This document shows positions 7,015-12,187 of a DNA stretch of 12,187 bases, one piece after another. Numbering within the stretch: the stretch's first letter is position 1; each line of letters opens with the position of its first letter. The stretch lies in the NCBI GenBank assembly GCA_900553025.1, contig USBT01000034.1, positions 1 to 12,187 of the forward strand, written 5' to 3'. This DNA comes from an uncultured Eubacteriales bacterium (GTDB taxonomy: Bacteria; Bacillota; Clostridia; Peptostreptococcales; Anaerovoracaceae). Position numbers and translations under genes: made by a program. The notes beneath the pieces are model-generated. The model made no database searches. It had not been told where the DNA came from and saw nothing but the letters and a program-made list of their open reading frames with translations.

Positions 7015-8547
7015 ATGGACAACATTATAGAAATGCTCAATATCACCAAGGAGTTTCCGGGTATAATAGCGAATGACGATATTACGCTCAAGCTTGCCCG
7101 TGGCGAGATTCATGCACTACTGGGTGAAAACGGCGCTGGAAAGTCTACGCTTATGAGCGTGCTTTTTGGAATGTACACGCCTGAAAAAGGTGTAATCAGA
7201 AAAAATGGAAAAGAAGTTACAATCAAGGACCCTAATGACGCCAACAGTCTTGGAATCGGTATGGTGCATCAGCATTTTAAATTGGTTCAAAATTTTACAG
7301 TTCTACAAAATATTATTTTGGGGGCTGAAGAAACTAAGCATGGGATTTTAAAACTTTCGGACGCAAGGAAGAAAGTCGTGGAGTTATCTGAGAAATATGG
7401 ACTATTTGTGGATCCTGATGCTCTTATTGAGGACATAACAGTTGGTATGCAGCAGAGAGTTGAAATTCTCAAGATGCTCTTTAGAGAAAATGAGGTTTTG
7501 ATATTCGATGAGCCGACTGCCGTACTTACACCTCAGGAGATTCAAGAACTCATGAAGATTATGAAAAATCTCACGGCAGAGGGCAAATCTATTTTGTTCA
7601 TCACTCATAAGCTTGAGGAAATCAAGCAGGTCGCAGACAGATGCACGGTCCTGAGAAAGGGGAAATACATAGGAACTGTAAGTGTGCCTGATACAACAAA
7701 GGAAGAGCTATCCGAAATGATGGTTGGTCGAAAGATAAACTTCACGGTTGATAAAAAGCCTTGTAACCCAGGCAAGGTTGTGCTTGATGTCAACCACATT
7801 TCAATTGATAAGAAGGTATCGGGTAAAAAGGCAGTAAATGATGTCAGCTTCAAGGTTAGAGAGGGCGAAATTGTCTGCATAGCTGGAATTGACGGAAACG
7901 GACAGTCAGAGCTTGTATATGGTTTAACTGGACTTGTTCCTATAAACGAGGGAAAAGTTTCTCTATGTGGCAAGGATATTACTCAGGAATCAGTTAGGAA
8001 AAGAAATCTTGCAGGTCTTGCACACATACCTGAAGATAGGCATAAGTATGGGCTTGTACTAGACTACACTTTGGCACAGAACCTTGTTCTGAAATCATAT
8101 TTTAAACAAGGCTTCCAAAGACTTGGATTTATCAATTTCAAAAAAGTAGAGGATTACGCTCAGCATTTAATTAAGCAATACGACGTTAGGTCAGGGCAAG
8201 GCAACAAAACAGTTGCAAGAAGTATGTCTGGCGGAAATCAACAAAAAGCAATAATTGCCCGTGAAATTGGGGATGACCCTGAGCTTCTAATTGCTGTCCA
8301 GCCTACGAGAGGACTTGATGTCGGAGCTATTGAATACATACACAAGCAGTTGATTGCACAGCGAGATAACGGAAAAGCAGTTTTGCTGATTTCTCTTGAG
8401 CTAGATGAGGTTCTCAAGGTTAGCGATAGGATTCTGGTTATCTACGAGGGAGAGCTGGTAGCAGATATCGATCCGAAGAATGCGGACATCAACCAGTTAG
8501 GTCTGTACATGGCAGGTTCAAAGAGAGATGAGGTGGCCTATGAATAA
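7015..8547 (+). CDS. nupO: Nucleoside-type ABC transporter, duplicated ATP-binding protein (NupO/YufO-like)
   Basis: This is the cytoplasmic ATPase that powers uptake through the two permeases encoded next. It has 510 residues and two ABC domains in tandem, as in ATPases for sugars and for BMP-dependent nucleoside transporters. The first domain is complete: Walker A GENGAGKST (37-45), 'VHQHFKLVQNFTV' (84-96), signature-like VGMQQR (143-148), and Walker B VLIFDEP (161-167). The second has a degenerate Walker A, GIDGNGQSE (291-299), without the lysine, a strong signature MSGGNQQK (404-411), and LLIAVQPTRGLD (424-435) in place of a standard Walker B. This asymmetry is normal for the family. AGAGGA (7004-7009) lies 5 bp before the ATG. 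The stop overlaps the next gene by 8 bp. The neighbouring 'ERGGVTNIALDG' permease points to nucleosides, not ribose, though substrate is inferred. Confidence 0.88.
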   Translation: MDNIIEMLNITKEFPGIIANDDITLKLARGEIHALLGENGAGKSTLMSVLFGMYTPEKGVIRKNGKEVTIKDPNDANSLGIGMVHQHFKLVQNFTVLQNIILGAEETKHGILKLSDARKKVVELSEKYGLFVDPDALIEDITVGMQQRVEILKMLFRENEVLIFDEPTAVLTPQEIQELMKIMKNLTAEGKSILFITHKLEEIKQVADRCTVLRKGKYIGTVSVPDTTKEELSEMMVGRKINFTVDKKPCNPGKVVLDVNHISIDKKVSGKKAVNDVSFKVREGEIVCIAGIDGNGQSELVYGLTGLVPINEGKVSLCGKDITQESVRKRNLAGLAHIPEDRHKYGLVLDYTLAQNLVLKSYFKQGFQRLGFINFKKVEDYAQHLIKQYDVRSGQGNKTVARSMSGGNQQKAIIAREIGDDPELLIAVQPTRGLDVGAIEYIHKQLIAQRDNGKAVLLISLELDEVLKVSDRILVIYEGELVADIDPKNADINQLGLYMAGSKRDEVAYE

Positions 8548-9886
8548 TAACAGAATTTTGAGGGTGCTCTCTGGCGAGGGATTTAACAAAGCAGTCTCAT
8601 CTATGATTGCAATTATTATCGGGCTTTTGTTCGGATTTTTGATTCTTATCATTGCGAATCCTGATAATGCTGTTGAGGGGTTTTTGACAATCCTCGGCGG
8701 TGGATTCATGGGAGGCGGTCAAGGCTTTGGACAGGTGCTTTACTATGCCACACCACTGATTATGACTGGACTTTCTGTCGGTTGTGCATTTAAAACTGGG
8801 TTGTTCAACATCGGTGCTTCTGGACAGTTCATAATTGGTGGCGCCGCCGCAATATATGTTGGCGTATATTGGACGAGCCTTGGAAGCGTTCACTGGATTG
8901 TGGCTATTTTGTGCGCAGCTCTTGTAGGAGGACTGTGGGGTGCTTTACCAGGGCTACTCAAGGCATTTTTCAATGTTCACGAAGTTATAGCTACGATAAT
9001 GATGAATTATATTGGTATGTATACAGCGAATTACGTGATAAGTCATTATGCGTATGATGCCAACAGAAACCTATCCATGGATGTCGCAAAAACCGCAGAA
9101 ATTCCAAAGTGGGGGCTTGATGATATTTTTTACAATCAGTTTGGTGCATACAAGGAGACGTCCTCGCTTAACGGGGGATTCATAATCGCTGTTGTAATAG
9201 CCATAATAGTATATATCGTTTTCTACAAAACAATTTTCGGCTATGAGCTAATGGCTGTCGGACACAACAAAGACGCCGGCAAATATGCGGGAATAAATTC
9301 AAAAAAACAGATAATAATGTCCATGATAATCGCAGGCGCACTTGCAGGAATCGGAGGAGCTCTTGTATTCCTAAGCGGTCCATCGGCTAGACATATTGCC
9401 ATTGTTGATGAGCTTGCAGTAGACGGATTTAACGGAATTTCGGTTGCACTCCTCGGATTGTCGAATCCTATAGGAATTATTTTCTCGTCGATATTTATCG
9501 GTTACCTAGACCAAGGTGGGACTTATTTACAAAGTTTGAACTACATGCCTGAGGTTATAGAAATTATCGTTGCATGCATAATTTATTTCAGTGCATTTTC
9601 GCTTTTGTTTAGAAAATTCATGCCGATGCTGATTAAGAAATTTAATAAGACTAATGACACTGGAATTGCTAATCAGACGGATGATATTGGAATTATTAAT
9701 AAGTCTGGCGATGCTGGTATTGCTAATAAGTCTGATGATGCAGGCATTATTAGTAAGTCTGATGCTTCTGAAATTGCTAACGATAAAATAGCAAATAATA
9801 CTGATAATGCAAAAGATGACGAAACAACAAAAGCAGAAATAGGAAATACTGTTTATAAGGCAGAAACGGAAGGAGGGCAAGAATAA
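8540..9886 (+). CDS. nupP: Nucleoside-type ABC transporter permease 1 (NupP/YufP-like) with repeat tail
   Basis: This inner-membrane permease forms half of the transport channel. From ATG 8540 it is 448 residues. The body (1-370) has a hydrophobic span at about 21-40, the family stretch 'TGLFNIGASGQF' (86-97), and several later spans in the layout of branched-chain/BMP-type permeases ('GYELMAVGHNKDAGKYAGI' is the cytoplasmic coupling region). I chose 8540 over the in-frame ATG at 8528 because GAGG (8530-8533) sits 6 bp before it, while 8528 has a purine run only 1 nt away; the 8-bp overlap with nupO implies translational coupling. The oddity is the C-terminus. After 'MPMLIKKFNK' comes a tail of about 78 hydrophilic residues built of five 9-residue units (371-415) and an acidic, Asn/Thr-rich end. 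Family members usually stop near residue 350-370. By the positive-inside rule the tail is probably cytoplasmic. Confidence 0.87.
   Translation: MNNNRILRVLSGEGFNKAVSSMIAIIIGLLFGFLILIIANPDNAVEGFLTILGGGFMGGGQGFGQVLYYATPLIMTGLSVGCAFKTGLFNIGASGQFIIGGAAAIYVGVYWTSLGSVHWIVAILCAALVGGLWGALPGLLKAFFNVHEVIATIMMNYIGMYTANYVISHYAYDANRNLSMDVAKTAEIPKWGLDDIFYNQFGAYKETSSLNGGFIIAVVIAIIVYIVFYKTIFGYELMAVGHNKDAGKYAGINSKKQIIMSMIIAGALAGIGGALVFLSGPSARHIAIVDELAVDGFNGISVALLGLSNPIGIIFSSIFIGYLDQGGTYLQSLNYMPEVIEIIVACIIYFSAFSLLFRKFMPMLIKKFNKTNDTGIANQTDDIGIINKSGDAGIANKSDDAGIISKSDASEIANDKIANNTDNAKDDETTKAEIGNTVYKAETEGGQE
9650..9784 (+). repeat. Five degenerate 27-bp tandem repeats in the permease tail
   Basis: Five consecutive 27-bp units encode TNDTGIANQ, TDDIGIINK, SGDAGIANK, SDDAGIISK and SDASEIAND. 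The consensus is roughly (S/T)-D-D-A-G-I-(A/I)-N-K. Each unit is a multiple of three, so gain or loss of units keeps frame. Divergence between units shows the array is not brand new. Confidence 0.85.
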
Positions 9887-10845
9887 TGAATGTAGTATAT
9901 CTGATTGTCCAACAGACGATGTTTTTCTCGATACCGCTCCTTATCGTTGCACTTGGTGGTATGTTCACTGAGAGAGGCGGCGTAACCAATATCGCCCTCG
10001 ACGGAACGATGATTATGGGAGCCTTCACAAGTATTTTGTTTATCAATAACATGCAGGACAGCATGAGCGGCACTGGATTATTGCTGATTGCTTGCGTGAT
10101 TGCAGCCTTGACAGGCGGAATATTCTCTTTGCTTCTTGCATACTCTGCTATTAATATGAAGGCTGACCAGATAATAGGTGGAACTGCGCTGAATATGTTT
10201 GCACCCGCATTCTGCGTATTTGCAGCAAGAACCGTGCAGGACCTTGGTGTTCAGCAGATTCAGTTTAACAACACATTTAGGGTTATGAAGGTTCCAGTTC
10301 TCGGAGATATTCCAGTTATAGGAAAAATGTTCTTCCAAAACACATATATAACAACATTGATTGGAATAATCATTTTGATTATAGCAGTAGTTGTGATATA
10401 CAAAACACGTTTCGGGCTGAGATTGCGTGCCTGCGGTGAGCATCCACAGGCTGCAGATTCTGTTGGTATAAACGTGTATAAAATGCGATATGCGGGAGTA
10501 TTCATCTCGGGTGTGCTTGGTGGTCTGGGTGGACTGGTTTTCATCATTCCGACTTCTACAAACTTTGACTCTAATGTTGCAGGATATGGATTCCTCGCTT
10601 TGGCAGTAATGATATTCGGACAGTGGAAGCCTGTAAGAATTGCTATCGCAGCAGCTTTCTTTGGGTTTATGAAAACAATTGCAGCAGCGTATAATTTGAT
10701 TCCATTCCTCGATAATCTTCCTGTTACAAGTGAATTCTACAAGGCGATACCGTTTGTTGCAACGCTTATTGTTCTTGCGCTGAGTTCTAAGAAATCAAGT
10801 GCTCCTGCTGCTGTAGCACAGCCGTACGATAAGGGTAGCAGATAA
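9886..10845 (+). CDS. nupQ: Nucleoside-type ABC transporter permease 2 (NupQ/YufQ-like)
   Basis: This is the second inner-membrane permease of the transporter, with 319 residues, the usual size for this partner. The N-terminal 'FTERGGVTNIALDGTMIMGAF' (27-47) is the variant of the family stretch that marks the YufQ-type subunit. 'RFGLRLRACGEHPQAADSVGI' is the cytoplasmic coupling region, followed by 'GVLGGLGGLVFII' and further hydrophobic spans. The start codon shares one base with the nupP stop (TAATG), and AGGAGGG (9871-9877) lies 8 bp upstream, so translation is coupled. The DNA methyltransferase ATG begins at the next base after its stop. No substrate-binding lipoprotein of the BMP family is found next to the three transporter genes, although one is needed for function. 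Confidence 0.9.
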   Translation: MNVVYLIVQQTMFFSIPLLIVALGGMFTERGGVTNIALDGTMIMGAFTSILFINNMQDSMSGTGLLLIACVIAALTGGIFSLLLAYSAINMKADQIIGGTALNMFAPAFCVFAARTVQDLGVQQIQFNNTFRVMKVPVLGDIPVIGKMFFQNTYITTLIGIIILIIAVVVIYKTRFGLRLRACGEHPQAADSVGINVYKMRYAGVFISGVLGGLGGLVFIIPTSTNFDSNVAGYGFLALAVMIFGQWKPVRIAIAAAFFGFMKTIAAAYNLIPFLDNLPVTSEFYKAIPFVATLIVLALSSKKSSAPAAVAQPYDKGSR

Positions 10846-11772
10846 ATGGCTCTTAAAGAATTAAATGAAATTTATAAGTTGATTGAGAATTTAAAGCTTC
10901 ACGGCGAATATGACCGCCGTGGAGTTTTTGAATGTATACCGTATTGGAATGAGAACTTTGGAGATAAAGGGCAATGCAACGGTGAAGTTTACTGCGCTGA
11001 TAATCTAGAAATTATGCGAAGTCTTGCAAGGAGTGATTTCAAAGGAAAATTCCAGATGATTTATATGGATCCTCCATTTTATTCTGGTGCAAAATATTTT
11101 TCAAGGCGTTCTGATGGCTCAAAGAAACTTGCATATAGCGATGTTTGGGGTTCAGGTCTTTTAGAATATCTTGAAATGATAGCGAATAGAATTCTTATTG
11201 CAAAAGAATTGCTATCCGATGATGGACTAATCTGGATTCATCTTGACTACAGAGCTGTTCATTATGTTAAGATTATAATGGACGAAATTTTTGGCATGGA
11301 AAATATGGTGAACGAGATAGTATGGGGATATAGGTCAGGCGGTGCGAGCGGCAGGAGATTTGCAAGGAAGCACGATACTATTTTGTTGTATTCTAAAACA
11401 AAAGATTATAAATTCAACCCTCAAAAGGAGAAATCATACAACAGAGGGGCACAGCCATATCATTTTAAGGGTGTTAAGGAGTATGAGGATGAAAATGGTT
11501 GGTATACTCTTGTGAATATGCGTGATGTTTGGGAAATACCAATGGTTGGCAGGACATCGGGCGAGCGTACGGGATATGCAACTCAAAAACCCGAGGAACT
11601 ACTTAAAAGAATTGTTTTGGCTTCAACGGATGTGGGTGACCTATGCGGAGATTTCTTTGCTGGTTCCGGCACCCTTGGGGCGGTTTGCATGGGCTTAGGG
11701 CGAAGCTTTGTGCTATGTGATGAGAATAAGGATGCTTGCAAGATTATGGCGGATAGACTTCTCAAAAAGTAG
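10846..11772 (+). CDS. Site-specific DNA methyltransferase, beta class (N6-adenine or N4-cytosine)
   Basis: This is an S-adenosylmethionine-dependent methyltransferase that modifies an exocyclic amino group in DNA. It has 308 residues. Motif order is catalytic motif IV first, 'MIYMDPPFYSGAKYF' (71-85, DPPF), preceded by 'YCADNLEIM' (49-57), then 'GYATQKPEELLKRIV' (243-257, motif X-like), and the AdoMet-binding 'DFFAGSGT' (269-276) near the C-terminus. Motif IV before motif I defines the beta class, which includes type III Mod subunits and many solitary methylases; DPPF/DPPY is common in adenine methylases of this class. 'IVWGYRSGG' (158-166) and the basic stretch after it may be part of target recognition. 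The ATG directly abuts the nupQ stop, with AAGGG (10831-10835) 10 bp upstream, so it is probably in the transporter operon. No restriction endonuclease is visible in the window. The recognition site cannot be deduced. Confidence 0.9.
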   Translation: MALKELNEIYKLIENLKLHGEYDRRGVFECIPYWNENFGDKGQCNGEVYCADNLEIMRSLARSDFKGKFQMIYMDPPFYSGAKYFSRRSDGSKKLAYSDVWGSGLLEYLEMIANRILIAKELLSDDGLIWIHLDYRAVHYVKIIMDEIFGMENMVNEIVWGYRSGGASGRRFARKHDTILLYSKTKDYKFNPQKEKSYNRGAQPYHFKGVKEYEDENGWYTLVNMRDVWEIPMVGRTSGERTGYATQKPEELLKRIVLASTDVGDLCGDFFAGSGTLGAVCMGLGRSFVLCDENKDACKIMADRLLKK

Positions 11773-11797
11773 TTTAGAACTGAATTTATTGTTCGTG

Positions 11798-11823
11798 TGA
11801 CATTTAGGCGTTTGACATTTAGG
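11798..11823 (+). repeat. 11-bp direct repeat TGACATTTAGG, two copies
   Basis: TGACATTTAGG occurs at 11798-11808 and 11813-11823, 15 bp apart, in the gap between the methyltransferase and the tRNA promoter. No intrinsic terminator for the methyltransferase is clear in 11773-11850. The repeat could be a binding site or chance. Confidence 0.45.
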
Positions 11824-11854
11824 GTGTGCGACATGGACAACAAAATTTTTTTGT

Positions 11855-11883
11855 TTGACCTCGACTTATTTTGAGGTTATAAT
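11855..11883 (+). promoter_or_regulatory. Strong sigma-A promoter for tRNA-Arg
   Basis: TTGACC (11855-11860), 17 bp, TATAAT (11878-11883), with a predicted start near 11890, about 10 bp before the tRNA. The spacer contains ACCTC...GAGGT (11858-11862 and about 11873-11877), which can form a small stem. Confidence 0.85.
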
Positions 11884-11899
11884 TATTGATGAACGGTAA

Positions 11900-11976
11900 G
11901 GGGTATTAGCTCAACTGGATAGAGTAGCGGTCTTCGAATCCGTTGGTTGGGGGTTCGAGTCCCTCATGCCCTACCA
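11900..11976 (+). tRNA. tRNA-Arg (anticodon TCG), CCA encoded
   Basis: A complete cloverleaf can be drawn. The acceptor GGGGTAT (11900-11906) pairs with ATGCCCT (11966-11972). The D stem GCTC pairs with GAGT. The anticodon loop CTTCGAA (11932-11938) gives anticodon TCG, reading CGA and, by wobble, other CGN codons. The T arm is GGGGG-TTCGAGT-CCCTC, followed by discriminator A and a genomic CCA (11974-11976). T8, A14, A15-T48, G18-G19, A21, T33, A37 and TTC are all in their canonical places. The anticodon stem GCGGT/TCCGT has a T-T mismatch at 31-39 and a G-T at 27-43. The acceptor has G1-T72 and T5-G68 wobbles, so the molecule is weaker than usual. It has its own promoter and terminator. Confidence 0.9.
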
Positions 11977-11986
11977 AACACAACGT

Positions 11987-12021
11987 ATCCGAACACCTAA
12001 TGGTTGTTCGGGTATTTTTTT
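11987..12021 (+). terminator. Intrinsic terminator after tRNA-Arg
   Basis: ATCCGAACA-CC (11987-11997) pairs with GG-T-TGTTCGGGT (12002-12013), with one bulged T and a TAAT loop, followed by a run of seven T (12015-12021). This ends the tRNA transcript 10-45 nt after the CCA. Confidence 0.9.
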
Positions 12022-12042
12022 ATATATAATATACATATATAC

Positions 12043-12071
12043 TTTTAAGTTATAATCTTTTGTGATATAAT
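12043..12071 (+). promoter_or_regulatory. Probable extended -10 promoter for the right-end ORF
   Basis: TGATATAAT (12063-12071) is an extended -10 with a perfect TATAAT. TTTTAA (12043-12048) lies 17 bp upstream as a poor -35. Start would be near 12078, giving a leader of about 33 nt before ATG 12111. The surroundings are extremely AT-rich, so chance matches are possible. Confidence 0.45.
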
Positions 12072-12110
12072 GCAGATAATATTGAAATATTTTATGAGAG
12101 TAGACCAATT

Positions 12111-12187
<77 letters not shown>

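Noticed and set aside
8528..8539. ATG 8528 as nupP start
   Set aside because: Its purine run is only about 1 nt away. ATG 8540 has better spacing and the overlap typical of coupled transporter genes.
11838..11857. AT-only hairpin (AACAAAA/TTTTGTT) as terminator of the methyltransferase gene
   Set aside because: The stem has almost no GC pairs and a 3-nt loop, with no separate T-run, so it is too weak to call.

Overview
This looks like a chromosomal segment of a low-GC anaerobic Firmicute, most likely a member of the Clostridia. The reasons are the AT-rich intergenic DNA, strong AGGAG-type ribosome binding sites, arginine codons dominated by AGA/AGG in glyS, a single-chain glycyl-tRNA synthetase followed directly by pyruvate phosphate dikinase, and a sortase-type surface protein of Gram-positive design. 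I cannot name the genus from sequence alone. Every supported gene is on the + strand.

Left part (1-4490): the 3' end of a probable recO, then a short promoter-bearing gap, glyS and ppdK. The last two are only 14 bp apart and probably form one transcript that ends at a strong intrinsic terminator. They are housekeeping genes for translation and for pyruvate/PEP interconversion.

Middle part (4491-6955): a cell-wall-anchored surface protein gene with a signal peptide, beta-helix, Cna-B-like domain, proline repeats and an APETG sortase motif. An in-frame TAA at codon 122 interrupts it, and the reading frame continues intact for 628 further codons. The gene is bracketed by two almost identical 54-bp copies of the same terminator, one after ppdK and one after the surface gene, which suggests a cassette that was inserted or duplicated.

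Right-centre part (6955-11772): a tight operon of nupO-nupP-nupQ-like genes (duplicated-ATPase plus two permeases of the nucleoside/BMP-dependent ABC family), with an apparently solitary beta-class DNA methyltransferase starting at the base after the last permease stop. The substrate-binding lipoprotein that normally goes with this transporter is absent from the window. The first permease carries an unusual C-terminal tail made of 9-residue repeats.

Right end (11773-12187): a tRNA-Arg(UCG) with a consensus promoter and its own terminator, followed by a promoter-like region and the start of an ORF that runs almost at once into at least 13 GACA tetranucleotide repeats, where the window stops. 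A tetranucleotide tract just inside an ORF is the classic layout of slipped-strand phase variation, and this is the most interesting lead here. No CRISPR array, transposase or phage gene was seen, and no stretch longer than 300 bases lacks a gene.
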